Assembly: GCF_042432825.1 (NCBI RefSeq)
Contig: NZ_JBHLWN010000074.1
Location: forward strand, 56,993 to 120,992
DNA length: 64,000 bases
Source of the DNA: Gordoniibacillus chartarius
Lineage (GTDB): Bacteria > Bacillota > Bacilli > Paenibacillales > NBRC-103111
Direction: 5' to 3'
Below the pieces are notes generated by a model. It was not told the origin of the DNA. It saw only the letters and a list, made by a program, of their open reading frames with translations, and did no database searches. A program made the position numbers and the translations under genes. Shown piece by piece: positions 50,438 to 59,083 of this stretch (position 1 is its first letter; each line of letters opens with the position of its first letter).

Positions 50438-51022
50438 CGGCGAGGGAGCGTGAAGTCGTGAGCAACAAGGCCCAAAAGGGCGTTGAAGGCGGCGAGGGAG
50501 GTTGAGGCCGGGCGCAACAAGGCCCGAAAGGGCGTTGTAGGCGGCGAGGGAGGTTGGGGCCGGGCGCAACAAGGCCCGAAAGGGCGTTATAGGCGGCCAG
50601 GATGCGTGAGTTCGTGTGCAACAAGGCCCGAAAGGGCGTTGGCGGCCAGGGTGCGTGAGTTCGTGTGCAACAAGGCCCGAAAGGGCGTTGAAGGCGGCGA
50701 GGGAGGTTGGGGCCGGGCGCAACAAGGCCCGAAAGGGCGTTGAAGGCGGCAAGGGTGCGTGAGTTCGTGTGCAACAAGGCCCAAAAGGGCGTTGTAAGCG
50801 GCGAGGGAGGCTGGGGCCGGGCGCAACAAGGCCCAAAAGGGCGTTGTAGGCGGCCAGGGTGCGTGAGTTCGTGTGCAACAAGGCCCAAAAGGGCGTTGTA
50901 AGCGGCGAGGGAGGATGGGGTCGGACGCAACAAGGCCCGAAAGGGCGTTGTAGGCGGCCAGGGTGCGTGAGTTCGTGTGCAACAAGGCCCAAAAGGGCGT
51001 TGAGGGCAGCGAGGGAAGAGCT
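50438..51022. repeat. Array of eleven 52-bp repeats with alternating half-units
   Basis: The core CAACAAGGCCCGAAAGGGCG (G or A in the middle), then TTG, occurs eleven times, starting at 50463, 50515, 50567, 50619, 50668, 50720, 50772, 50824, 50876, 50928 and 50980. The period is 52 bp except one of 49. Each core can fold (GCCC with GGGC, outer CAAC with GTTG). Between cores are two spacer types: A (GGCGAGGGAGGTTGGGGCCG) and B (GGCCAGGGTGCGTGAGTTCG). Their order is A A B B A B A B A B. Because 52 is not a multiple of 3, no frame is conserved, so it is not coding. Confidence 0.9.
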
Positions 51023-51143
51023 GCGAAGACGAAAGGCATCTTCCGGCAAGCTCGTTCCCGGGAAGGATGTCTGAACAAGCAATCTGTGATAGATTGGAAA
51101 AACGCAAAACCTTTTGCCGACTGAGAGGGGACCGGACTCAACG

Positions 51144-51539
51144 ATGAACCGAATCAATCCGCGCTGGGCGGGGAATATTCTGCTCGTCACTTTTGTGGTG
51201 CTTGTTATTTTTCATATATTAGTTATTGCTCAAGTCGTACCTGCCGGTATGGTATGGGGAGGTCAATTTCAAGGGAGCACGGGTTCCTTGCTGATGGTCG
51301 AAATCTTCGCCCTCCTCTTAACGGTGGTTTTCGCGTTATTTGTTGCACTGAAGCTTAGGTACGTTTACATCCCCATCAGCGGCAAAATCGCACAAACGGG
51401 CGTATGGGTTTTATTCGCGTATTTCGTACTGAACACTCTAGGAAACCTTGCAGCTGTAACATGGACGGAGAAGCTCGTATTTACGCCGATCACGATCGTT
51501 CTTGCTATTTTGACGTATCGGGTGGCCCGGATGAAATAG
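51144..51539 (+). CDS. Membrane protein, function unknown
   Basis: A 131-residue protein with four membrane helices: NILLVTFVVLVIFHILVIAQ, LLMVEIFALLLTVVFALFVA, GVWVLFAYFVLNTLGNLAAV and FTPITIVLAILTYRVA. Charges on the loops put both ends inside. It resembles small uncharacterised integral membrane proteins of bacilli; no function can be assigned. GAGAGGGG lies upstream of ATG 51144. It is preceded by the 52-bp repeat array. Confidence 0.75.
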   Translation: MNRINPRWAGNILLVTFVVLVIFHILVIAQVVPAGMVWGGQFQGSTGSLLMVEIFALLLTVVFALFVALKLRYVYIPISGKIAQTGVWVLFAYFVLNTLGNLAAVTWTEKLVFTPITIVLAILTYRVARMK

Positions 51540-51694
51540 CATGAATGGTTAAGCCAAGCGATGCCTGGCAATCACTTTGACGATACGCGAAGGCAGGAAA
51601 ACGTCAAAGCGGATGACGCTAGTAATACATGCTGTGGATACTCCCAACGTCAGCTGCAGCCAAGTAAAGCCGCGCTCAGCCACCTCCCGGAACG

Positions 51695-51746
51695 AAAAAA
51701 ACCGGAGAGCTTCACTGCCATGCGTGCGAGAGCTTCCGGTTTATTA
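51695..51746. terminator. Bidirectional terminator between convergent genes
   Basis: AAAAAACCGGAGAGCT pairs with AGCTTCCGGTTTATT (one bulge). On the minus strand the stem is followed by TTTTTTCG, so it best serves the gene ending at 51761. The 220 bases between the two genes hold nothing else. Confidence 0.75.
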
Positions 51747-51760
51747 TGCTTACAGCTGAA

Positions 51761-52324
51761 TTACGCTTGGATACTTGTGCTTTTCGAAGCGGGGGAAGAG
51801 ACGCCCTTGCCGGGTGTAAGCACCTGCTGGATATCCTCGACATGGATGACGAGCCGATTGATTTCCTGCAGCGTGTACGACATGTTCTGCGTGCGCTGCT
51901 TCAAGTTCGCGAGGCGGATCCCGATCCAGCCTTTCTTGCGGGGGTGGGCCTTCAGATCGTGAAGCAGAGCGGAGAGGGTAGCCGTCTGATCGCCGGGAAT
52001 CGCCAGCATGGGGTAAGCGGAAATACCGGAAACGGAGAAATACAGCCACTTCTTGTTCCAGCGTACATATCCGGGATAAAATCGGATCATGATCAGCGGA
52101 GAAGCCCCGGAATCGCTTGTAGTGCGGATGATCTCCACTTGCCCGCGATTCTTGCCGGGTTTAATATACTGATTGGAGCCAAAATCCGGCAGAAGCGGAA
52201 CGAACAACACAGGCAGTGCGCTGGCGATATACAAATAGATGGTAGATTCATAGACGACGGACAAAGCGAGGAAAAGCCCGAACAAGACGAGGCTGATCCA
52301 GAACGCTAGCGTTTTAAGTTTCAT
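51761..52324 (-). CDS. Membrane-anchored protein, function unknown
   Basis: A 187-residue protein. Two close membrane helices (LAFWISLVLFGLFLALSVVY and TIYLYIASALPVLFVPLL) form a hairpin at the N-terminus. About 125 soluble residues follow, with a beta-rich part (LIMIRFYPGYVRWNKKWLYF) and a helix near the end (LQEINRLVIHVEDIQQVL). No family was recognised. ATG 52324 starts on the minus strand 182 bases from the divergent Gfo/Idh gene. Confidence 0.7.
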   Translation of the reverse strand: MKLKTLAFWISLVLFGLFLALSVVYESTIYLYIASALPVLFVPLLPDFGSNQYIKPGKNRGQVEIIRTTSDSGASPLIMIRFYPGYVRWNKKWLYFSVSGISAYPMLAIPGDQTATLSALLHDLKAHPRKKGWIGIRLANLKQRTQNMSYTLQEINRLVIHVEDIQQVLTPGKGVSSPASKSTSIQA

Positions 52325-52505
52325 GAGTTGTCTCCCGATTCATAGTTGCTGCGGACCTACTACTACGCGCTATTCTATCATATTCTTAACGCAGTTGAAA
52401 ACTAAAACAGCAGTTGAAGAGGCTGTCCGGCGTACGGGCAGAGCGTGTTGCGGACCGCCGGTCCGGAGGACCGAAGCGAACATTTCAAGGGAGTGGGGTT
52501 GGCGC

Positions 52506-53447
52506 ATGAGGAAGCGGCGTATTGGGATTGTCGGACTGGGGGATATCGCCAGGAAGGTGTATCTTCCCCTGTTAACTTCGCAGGAATCGGTGGAGATCGT
52601 CGGTTTGCAGAGCAGGACGAAAGAAACGGTGGACCGTATCGGCGGGCAGTACCGGATTGACGGGCGATATACCGACCTTGGCGATCTGGTGGCGCTTCAG
52701 CCGGATGCCGTCTTCGTGCATAGCCCGACGCCGACGCATTACGAGATTGTGATGGCTTGCCTGCAGGCGGGCATCCATGTCTATGTTGACAAGCCGTTAT
52801 CGTATGACTTGGGCGAGTCGGTTCGAATGGCGGAAGAGGCTGCGAAGCGGGGGCTGCTGCTCGGTGTCGGCTTCAACCGCAGGTTTGCTCCGCTGTACGC
52901 CGAAGCCAAGTCTTGGCTGGAGGGAGCAGGCGGTGCGAGCTGGTGCTCCGTGCAGAAGCATCGCCTGCGCAAGCAGCTGCTTCCGGCACGCGAGACCGTT
53001 TATGACGACCTGATCCATATGCTGGATCTGCTTGTTTGGCTGGGCGATGGCGAGGACGGCGAGCTTGCTGCGGCGGAGCTGGAGGCGGATATCGACGGGA
53101 AAATGGTTCGCGCCTCGGGTACGGTGCGTTTAACGGGCAGGGGCGCCACCGGGGTGTACGCCATGGTGCGCGATGCCGGGCGCGACCTGGAGAAGCTCGA
53201 GCTGCACGGATCGGGGCGGTCGGCCGAAGTCGTCAACATGGAAACCGGCGAATGGACGGAGGCCGGCGGTATGCCGGTGTTGCGAACGTTCGGCAGCTGG
53301 GATACGGTGCTGGAGCGGCGGGGGTTTGCAGGGGTTGTAAATCATTTTCTGGCATGTCTGGACGATCCGGATCGCTGCACCGTCAGGGCGGACCGGGTCC
53401 TTGCTTCGCACAGGCTGGCGGAACGGGTTGCGGCTGGAAAGCTTTAG
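52506..53447 (+). CDS. Gfo/Idh/MocA-family oxidoreductase
   Basis: A 313-residue NAD(P)-dependent enzyme. The Rossmann half has IGIVGLGDIARKVYLPLL, then VFVHSPTPTHYEIVMACLQA and the signature VDKPLSYDLGESVRMAEEA with the Lys of the EKP-like motif. The C-terminal half (GVGFNRRFAPLYAEAKSWL; DDLIHMLDLLVWLGDG, with the HxxD pair) is standard. It acts on a sugar or cyclitol of unknown identity. AAGGGAGTGGGG precedes ATG 52506. It ends just before the thiamine riboswitch and is not part of that operon. Confidence 0.85.
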   Translation: MRKRRIGIVGLGDIARKVYLPLLTSQESVEIVGLQSRTKETVDRIGGQYRIDGRYTDLGDLVALQPDAVFVHSPTPTHYEIVMACLQAGIHVYVDKPLSYDLGESVRMAEEAAKRGLLLGVGFNRRFAPLYAEAKSWLEGAGGASWCSVQKHRLRKQLLPARETVYDDLIHMLDLLVWLGDGEDGELAAAELEADIDGKMVRASGTVRLTGRGATGVYAMVRDAGRDLEKLELHGSGRSAEVVNMETGEWTEAGGMPVLRTFGSWDTVLERRGFAGVVNHFLACLDDPDRCTVRADRVLASHRLAERVAAGKL

Positions 53448-53475
53448 TGATATAGTAAATTCAACTTCATAGCAA

Positions 53476-53568
53476 GATCACTAGGGGTGCCGATAGGGCT
53501 GAGACGGAATGCGAGATTCCGGACCCTTTGAACCTGATCTGGTTGAATGCCAGCGTAGGGAAGTGGTT
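53476..53568 (+). promoter_or_regulatory. TPP riboswitch (THI element)
   Basis: All conserved parts are present: ACTAGGGGTGCC, GGCTGAGA, ACCCTTTGAACCTGATCTGG and ATGCCAGCGTAGGGAAGTGG. It precedes a transcription terminator and the thiamine operon, so TPP binding would stop transcription into tenI. Confidence 0.97.
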
Positions 53569-53617
53569 AATAAGACGTTGATTGGCGGCTTATGTTTGGA
53601 TAACGCTGCTAGGTAAC

Positions 53618-53657
53618 GGCCACTTTCTCTATTTGGAGGAAGTGGCCTTTTTTTTTA
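53618..53657 (+). terminator. Riboswitch-controlled terminator
   Basis: GGCCACTT (53618-53625) pairs with AAGTGGCC, followed by TTTTTTTTTT. The aptamer end AAGTGG at about 53561-53566 is identical to the terminator's 3' arm, so the two can compete for GGCCACTT-type pairing in the switch. Confidence 0.9.
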
Positions 53658-53679
53658 CATGTGCGAGGAGGCGAAACGT

Positions 53680-54312
53680 ATGGCCGGGGAGCTGCATGTC
53701 ATTTCAACGGGCAGGCAGCCGCTGGAGCGGCTTGCGGACATAGCGGCCGCAGTTGCTCCGTATGTGACCGCCATCCATCTGCGCGAGAGGGCGAGTACCG
53801 CCGCCGAGCTGCTCGCTTGTATCGAACGGATGCGGAAGCTCGGTGTGGCTGCGGAGCGGATTATCGTGAATGACCGTGCCGATGTGGCGGGGGCGGCGGG
53901 CGTTCGGGGGGTGCAACTGGCCGGGCATAGCATCGGAGCGGCTGCGGCGAGACGCTTGTTCCCGCAGCTGCGTATCGGCGTCTCTGTGCACAGCGAAGCG
54001 GAAGCGATCCGGGCGGCGGTTGACGGTGCGGACTATGTGCTGTATGGGCACATTTATGAGACGGCGTCGAAGCCGGGGGTAGCGTCCCGGGGACTGGAGG
54101 CGCTGCGCAGCGTTGCAGAGCATGTCCCGCAGCTGCCGGTGCTGGCCATCGGCGGCATAACGCCGCAGCGCGTGCCGGAGGTTTTGGCCGCCGGCGCCCA
54201 AGGAGTCGCTGTCATGAGCGGTGTGCTGGAAGCGGACGATCCGCTGCTGGCGGCGAAGGCGTATGCGGAATATTTGGTTACGGGGAGAGAGAGCCATGGG
54301 GCATCATGCTGA
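53680..54312 (+). CDS. tenI: Thiazole tautomerase TenI
   Basis: A 210-residue TIM-barrel protein related to ThiE but with the TenI pattern: YVTAIHLRERASTAAELLAC, IIVNDRADVAGAAGVRGVQL and LYGHIYETASKPGVASRG. TenI aromatises the ThiG product to the carboxythiazole phosphate used by ThiE. ATG 53680 is preferred (GAGGAGG, 8 bases upstream) over an ATG at 53659. It leads the TPP-controlled operon and overlaps thiO by 17 bases. Confidence 0.88.
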   Translation: MAGELHVISTGRQPLERLADIAAAVAPYVTAIHLRERASTAAELLACIERMRKLGVAAERIIVNDRADVAGAAGVRGVQLAGHSIGAAAARRLFPQLRIGVSVHSEAEAIRAAVDGADYVLYGHIYETASKPGVASRGLEALRSVAEHVPQLPVLAIGGITPQRVPEVLAAGAQGVAVMSGVLEADDPLLAAKAYAEYLVTGRESHGASC

Positions 54313-55471
54313 AGTGATCATTGTTGGCGGCGGTGTCATCGGCGGATCCGTCGCTTATCATCTCGCGAAGCGGGGGCGGCGTGTGAAGCTGCTGGAGCGG
54401 GAGCGCGTCGGCGCCGGTGCATCCGGAGCGGCTGCGGGCATGCTCGGCGCTCAGTCCGAGATGCACGAGGCGGGACCGCTCTATGAGCTGGCGCGCCGGA
54501 GCAGGGCGATGTTTCCGCAGCTGGATGCAGAGCTGAGGGAACTGACCGGGATCGACATCGGTCTTGTACAGCGCGGATTGCTGAAAATAGCTAGGACGCC
54601 GGACGAGGCGGAGGAGATTCGCCGGATGATCGATTTTCAAGTGCGCTCCGGTGAAGCGGCGCAGTGGCTCGGAGCGGGGGAAGCATGCGAGCTGGAGCCG
54701 GAGCTTGCCGGCAGCATCGAGGGAGCGATGTGGATTCCCGGGGACGGCCACGTGTCCGCTCCGGAGCTGACGGCTGCTTATGCGCATGCAGCGGTCACGC
54801 TCGGGGCGGAGCTGTATGAATCCAGCGTTGTCCACGAGCTTCGGATCGAGGGAGGACGGGTAACGGGGGTCGTTACGGATGAAGGGGTTATCGGCTGCGA
54901 GCAGCTTGTGGTCGCCGGGGGGGTGAGCGGCAATCGCCTGTGTGCGCAGGCAGGACTCCGGCTTGATATGTACCCGGTCAAAGGCGAGTGCTTTTCCGTA
55001 ATCACTCGGCGGCCGCTGGTGAGCCGGACGATTTTCGCGAACGGGTGTTATGCGGTGCCGAAGCGCGGCGGACGGCTTGTCATCGGTGCGACGGTCGCTC
55101 CGCGTGACTACGGACTGACGGTGTCGGCAGGAGGACTGCGCCGGCTGCTCGACAGCGCCTGCTCGCTGCTGCCCGCGATCGCCGATGCGCAGTGGGAGAA
55201 GTCCTGGGCGGGGCATCGGCCGCAAACGCCGGACGGCTTGCCCTATATGGGGGAGAGCGCCTCGTGCCGGGGCTTGTTCGTCGCCGCCGGACATTATCGC
55301 AACGGAATTTTGCTAAGTGCTGCGGCCGGCGAGCTGATGGCGGAGCAGATGTGCGGGGAGCCGGTTTCGTTCGAGGCTTGGAACGCCTTTGCGCCTGACC
55401 GGCGCTGTGACGCACAGACGGCTTCGGCCGGTGCACTGGCATCGATAGGGGGAGTGCATGGCGATGCATGA
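54296..55471 (+). CDS. thiO: Glycine oxidase ThiO
   Basis: A 391-residue FAD enzyme that oxidises glycine to the imine (dehydroglycine), the C-N source of the thiazole ring in Bacillus. FAD motif VIIVGGGVIGGSVAYHLAKR, then GAGASGAAAGMLGAQSEMHE; later RLVIGATVAPRDYG and the C-terminal FAD contact GLFVAAGHYRNGILLSAA. ATG 54296 sits in the end of tenI; its own end overlaps thiS by a few bases. The oxygen-dependent ThiO route (rather than ThiH) implies aerobic thiazole synthesis. Confidence 0.93.
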   Translation: MGHHAEVIIVGGGVIGGSVAYHLAKRGRRVKLLERERVGAGASGAAAGMLGAQSEMHEAGPLYELARRSRAMFPQLDAELRELTGIDIGLVQRGLLKIARTPDEAEEIRRMIDFQVRSGEAAQWLGAGEACELEPELAGSIEGAMWIPGDGHVSAPELTAAYAHAAVTLGAELYESSVVHELRIEGGRVTGVVTDEGVIGCEQLVVAGGVSGNRLCAQAGLRLDMYPVKGECFSVITRRPLVSRTIFANGCYAVPKRGGRLVIGATVAPRDYGLTVSAGGLRRLLDSACSLLPAIADAQWEKSWAGHRPQTPDGLPYMGESASCRGLFVAAGHYRNGILLSAAAGELMAEQMCGEPVSFEAWNAFAPDRRCDAQTASAGALASIGGVHGDA

Positions 55472-55670
55472 GCTGATTATTAACGGTGAGACGGTGCAGG
55501 TGCCGGAAGCGGTGACGACGGTGTCGCAGCTGCTGGCGCATTTTGGCCTCGAGCGGAAAATCGTCATTGTCGAGATCAATGCCAACATTGTAGATCGCGG
55601 GCTGCAGGAGACTACCGCCGTGCGGAGCGGCGATCGGATTGAGCTTGTACATTTTGTGGGGGGCGGATGA
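55464..55670 (+). CDS. thiS: Sulfur carrier protein ThiS
   Basis: A 68-residue ubiquitin-like protein ending in Gly-Gly (HFVGGG), the tail that ThiF adenylates and that becomes the thiocarboxylate sulfur donor for ThiG. Core pattern ELIINGETVQVPEAVTTVSQ fits. Start ATG 55464 has GGGGGAG 9 bases upstream; ATG 55458 is also possible (only 3 bases away from that site). It lies between thiO and thiG, both within a few bases. Confidence 0.92.
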   Translation: MHELIINGETVQVPEAVTTVSQLLAHFGLERKIVIVEINANIVDRGLQETTAVRSGDRIELVHFVGGG

Positions 55671-55674
55671 GCAT

Positions 55675-56442
55675 ATGTTAAAAATCGGACCGTATGAGTT
55701 TCAATCAAGGCTGCTGCTGGGAACGGGCAAATTTCCCGATTACGAGGTGCAGCGCGAAGCTGTGCGAGTGTCGGAGGCGCAAATTCTAACGTTTGCCGTG
55801 CGGCGCATGAACATCTATGAAGCGAGCCAGCCGAATTTTCTGGAGATGCTTGACGTGAAGCAGTTCACGCTGCTGCCGAATACGGCGGGGGCGCAGACCG
55901 CGGAGGAAGCGGTGCGTATAGCCAAGCTGGCGAGGGCCTCGGGGCTTTGCGACATGATCAAGGTCGAGGTAATCGGCGACATGAAGACGCTGCTGCCCGA
56001 TCCGGTCGAGACGCTGCGCGCTTCGGAGATGCTGCTGGCGGAAGGGTTCATCGTGCTCCCGTACACGTCCGACGACGTGCTGCTGGCGAAGCGGCTTCAG
56101 GAGCTCGGCGTTCATGCCGTCATGCCGGGAGCGTCGCCGATCGGTTCGGGGCAAGGGATCGTTAACCCGCTTAATCTTAGTTTGATTATCGAGCAGGCCA
56201 CGGTGCCGGTTATTGTCGATGCGGGCATCGGCACGCCTTCCGATGCGGCGATTGCGATGGAGCTGGGAGCTGACGGCGTTCTGCTCAACACGGCGGTATC
56301 GGGAGCGAAGGATCCGGTGAAGATGGCGCTGGCCATGAAGCTGGCGATTGAGGCGGGACGTCTGGGCCGCGAGGCCGGCCGCATTCCGAAGAAGCGCTAT
56401 GCGACGGCCAGCTCGCCGCTTGAAGGAATGAGCGTGCTATGA
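55675..56442 (+). CDS. thiG: Thiazole synthase ThiG
   Basis: A 255-residue TIM-barrel enzyme that condenses deoxyxylulose 5-phosphate, dehydroglycine and ThiS-thiocarboxylate. Typical blocks are FQSRLLLGTGKFPDYEVQRE, MIKVEVIGDMKTLLPDP with the Schiff-base Lys, PYTSDDVLLAKRLQELG and PVIVDAGIGTPSDAAIAMEL. Start ATG 55675 has GGGGGGCGGATG just upstream. It overlaps thiF by 4 bases (ATGA). Confidence 0.96.
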   Translation: MLKIGPYEFQSRLLLGTGKFPDYEVQREAVRVSEAQILTFAVRRMNIYEASQPNFLEMLDVKQFTLLPNTAGAQTAEEAVRIAKLARASGLCDMIKVEVIGDMKTLLPDPVETLRASEMLLAEGFIVLPYTSDDVLLAKRLQELGVHAVMPGASPIGSGQGIVNPLNLSLIIEQATVPVIVDAGIGTPSDAAIAMELGADGVLLNTAVSGAKDPVKMALAMKLAIEAGRLGREAGRIPKKRYATASSPLEGMSVL

Positions 56443-57461
56443 ACGGGCGCTATTCGAGACAGGAGCTGTTCCGCGGCATCGGACCGGGCGGGCAGCTGAA
56501 GCTGGCGGCAGGCCATGTGCTGATCGTCGGCGCGGGGGCGCTCGGGACGGGGAATGCGGAGGCGCTTGTCCGCGCGGGTGTCGGAGTCGTGACGATCGTC
56601 GACCGCGACTACGTAGAGGCGAGCAATTTGCAGCGGCAGCTGCTGTACAGCGAAGAGGATGCGCTGCAGCGGCTTCCTAAGGCGGTGGCGGCCAAGGCAA
56701 GGCTTGAGGCCGTTAATTCCGAGGTAGACATCCGAGCCGTTGTCGCCGATGTGACGCTTGCCGAGCTGGAGGAACTGACGGAAGGCGTCGATATCATCGT
56801 CGATGCGACCGACAATTTCGAGACGAGGCTGCTGATTAACGATATGTCCCAGAAGCTGGGCATCCCGTGGGTTTACGGAGCCTGCGTCGGCAGCTACGGA
56901 CTTACGTTCACGATCGTTCCGGGCGTTACGCCGTGCTTGAACTGCTTGCTTGAGACGATGCCGTCCGGAGGTGCCACGTGCGATACGGTCGGCGTCATCG
57001 CTCCTGCGGTGCAGATGGTCGTCGCCTATCAGGTAGCCGAGACGCTGAAGCTGCTGGTCGGCGACCGTGAAGCGCTGCACGGCAAGCTGATTTCCTTCGA
57101 TCTATGGTCGAACTCGCATACGGCCATACGTGTGGACCGAATGAAAAAGCCGGGCTGTCCGTCCTGCGGCGATGCGCCTGTTTACCCTTATCTGCAGGCG
57201 GAGAACCATTCCCGTACGGCCGTTCTCTGCGGCCGCGATACGGTGCAAATTCGTCCGCCTTCCCCGATCCGGCGCGATTTGGCCGAGCTTGCCCGTACTC
57301 TGGAAAGGCTCGGTGTAGGCAAGGTGGAGTCCAACCCTTATTTAGTGTCATTAACCATTGATGGACACCGGCTGGTGCTGTTCGCCGACGGGCGGGTGCT
57401 CGTCCACGGTACGAAGGACGTCGTAGAGGCCAGAAGCCTGTATCATCGTTATTTGGGCTAG
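56439..57461 (+). CDS. thiF: ThiS adenylyltransferase ThiF
   Basis: A 340-residue E1-like enzyme that activates the ThiS C-terminus with ATP. The nucleotide site is LIVGAGALGTGNAEALVRAG with VTIVDRDYVEASNLQRQLLY. The conserved Cys is in GATCDTVGVIAP, and the zinc is held by CLNC and CPSC. The C-terminal ~90 residues (LAELARTLERLGVGKVESNP) form an extra domain also seen in Bacillus ThiF/MoeB forms. ATG 56439 overlaps the thiG stop. Confidence 0.93.
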   Translation: MNGRYSRQELFRGIGPGGQLKLAAGHVLIVGAGALGTGNAEALVRAGVGVVTIVDRDYVEASNLQRQLLYSEEDALQRLPKAVAAKARLEAVNSEVDIRAVVADVTLAELEELTEGVDIIVDATDNFETRLLINDMSQKLGIPWVYGACVGSYGLTFTIVPGVTPCLNCLLETMPSGGATCDTVGVIAPAVQMVVAYQVAETLKLLVGDREALHGKLISFDLWSNSHTAIRVDRMKKPGCPSCGDAPVYPYLQAENHSRTAVLCGRDTVQIRPPSPIRRDLAELARTLERLGVGKVESNPYLVSLTIDGHRLVLFADGRVLVHGTKDVVEARSLYHRYLG

Positions 57462-57500
57462 CCCGAACGGAAGCTGGCCGGCAAAAGGGAGAGAGGAACC

Positions 57501-58313
57501 GTGGGATACGGGAACGTGGCTAAGGTGCTTACCATCGCAGGCTCGGACAGCGGAGGCGGGGCCGGTATTCAAGCCGATCTGAAGACGTTTCAGGAGCTGG
57601 GCGTGTATGGCATGTCAGCGATTACCGCCGTAACCGCGCAGAATACGACCGGCGTTCACGGCGTATATCCGCTGCCGCCGGAGGCGGTGGCGCAGCAGCT
57701 GCGGGCGATCGGCGACGATCTGGAGCCGCAGGCGCTGAAGACCGGCATGCTGTTCAGCAGCGACATTATCGAGACGGTGGCGGCGCAGGTGCGTGCTTAC
57801 GGATGGAGGCGTCTTGTCGTCGATCCGGTTATGATTGCCAAGGGCGGGGCATCCTTGCTGCGCGAGGAAGCGGTGGCTGCGCTGTGCCGCTCGCTGCTTC
57901 CGCTGGCGGAGGTCGTAACCCCGAACTTACCCGAAGCGGAGACACTATCGGGGCTGACCATTCGTACGTACGCCGACCGTCTTGAAGCGGCTGAGCGGAT
58001 ATTAGCTTATGGCGTTAAGTATGTTGTGATCAAAGGCGGTCACGGCGAGGAGCTGGATACATCGGTGGATGTGCTGTACGGCGCCGATACGGTCGTTGAG
58101 TACGCCGCTCCGCGCGTGGCGACAAAGCAGACGCACGGGACCGGCTGCACGTTTGCCGCGGCGATTGCGGCCGAGCTCGGCAAAGGAGCGTCGGTTCGCG
58201 ATGCGGTGAGTGTGGCGAAGTCGTTCGTGCAAGCGGCGATCGAGCATCCGCTCGGCATCGGCAGCGGGCATGGTCCGACCAATCACTGGGCCTATAGGGA
58301 GAGTGTGAGATGA
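57501..58313 (+). CDS. thiD: Hydroxymethylpyrimidine/phosphomethylpyrimidine kinase
   Basis: A 270-residue ribokinase-fold enzyme that phosphorylates HMP and HMP-phosphate. Motifs are TIAGSDSGGGAGIQADLKTF at the start, PNLPEAETLSG, and the C-terminal anion hole KQTHGTGCTFAAAIAAELGK. The start is GTG 57501 (GGGAGAGAGG upstream). It lies 39 bases after thiF and overlaps thiE by 4 bases. It provides the pyrimidine half to ThiE; thiC, which makes HMP, is not in this window. Confidence 0.94.
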   Translation: MGYGNVAKVLTIAGSDSGGGAGIQADLKTFQELGVYGMSAITAVTAQNTTGVHGVYPLPPEAVAQQLRAIGDDLEPQALKTGMLFSSDIIETVAAQVRAYGWRRLVVDPVMIAKGGASLLREEAVAALCRSLLPLAEVVTPNLPEAETLSGLTIRTYADRLEAAERILAYGVKYVVIKGGHGEELDTSVDVLYGADTVVEYAAPRVATKQTHGTGCTFAAAIAAELGKGASVRDAVSVAKSFVQAAIEHPLGIGSGHGPTNHWAYRESVR

Positions 58314-58984
58314 AGGAGACTGCTGATGCGCGGTTCTCGCGCCGGCTGGCGGAACGGCTGCGCTTGTATTTTGTGATGGGCAGTGTGAATTGCCGTCAAG
58401 ATCCGGTGCTCACTTTGGAAGCGGCGATTCGGGGCGGCATTACGGCGTTTCAGTATCGGGAGAAGGGGCGCGGCGCTTTAACCGGAGACGACCGCGAACA
58501 GCTTGGGGTAAAGCTGCGGGAGCTGTGCAGGGCGCATAACGTACTGTTCATGGTCAATGACGATGTCGAGCTTGCGCTCCGGCTTGAGGCCGATGGCGTT
58601 CATGTGGGCCAGGAGGATGAGGCGGCTGCTATTGTGAGGCGCCGGATGCCGGCGGGCATCCTCGGCGTGTCGGCCCACGACGTGCTGGAGGCCGAGGAGG
58701 CCGTTCGCTGCGGAGCCGATTATTTAGGCGTAGGCCCGATGTATATGACGCGTACGAAGCCCGATATTCGCGAGGTGCGGGGACCCGGCGTCATCCGTGA
58801 CATACGTGCGAGCGGCTTGTCGCTGCCGATCGTCGGCATCGGCGGTATCGAGCAGGGGCGCGCCGAGGCGGTCGTACGGGCCGGTGCCGACGGTGTTGCC
58901 GTGATCTCGGCGATTGCGCAAGCGGAGGAGCCTCGGCAAGCGGCGGAACGGCTGCTGACGGAGTGCTCGCCGAAGTTTGCCTGA
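58310..58984 (+). CDS. thiE: Thiamine-phosphate synthase ThiE
   Basis: A 224-residue TIM-barrel enzyme that joins HMP-PP and carboxythiazole phosphate to make thiamine phosphate. Family motifs are GITAFQYREKGRGALTGDDR, MVNDDVELALRLEADGVHVG and YLGVGPMYMTRTKPDIR, with GGIEQGRAEAVVRAGADGVA near the end. ATG 58310 overlaps the thiD stop. Last gene of the operon; a weak hairpin (AATAGATC...GATCTATTTTATG, 58993-59046) may end it. Confidence 0.95.
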   Translation: MKETADARFSRRLAERLRLYFVMGSVNCRQDPVLTLEAAIRGGITAFQYREKGRGALTGDDREQLGVKLRELCRAHNVLFMVNDDVELALRLEADGVHVGQEDEAAAIVRRRMPAGILGVSAHDVLEAEEAVRCGADYLGVGPMYMTRTKPDIREVRGPGVIRDIRASGLSLPIVGIGGIEQGRAEAVVRAGADGVAVISAIAQAEEPRQAAERLLTECSPKFA

Positions 58985-59083
58985 AGTTCTCTGCAATAGA
59001 TCGAAATGGGCAGGAATGCATTGCTTCATATGGAATGATCTATTTTATGCGGTTAAATAGTGACAACATGGAGGATCATGACG

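Noticed and set aside
50438..51022. CRISPR array
   Set aside because: Repeat length and regular spacing look CRISPR-like, but the spacers fall into two recurring classes, are not unique, and no cas gene is present.
48789..51190. Long minus-strand frames with repeated RPFGPCC-like peptides over the 52-bp repeats
   Set aside because: They arise because the repeat has no stop in these frames; the 52-bp period puts the same DNA in all three frames, there is no ribosome binding site, and they run antisense through pepA.
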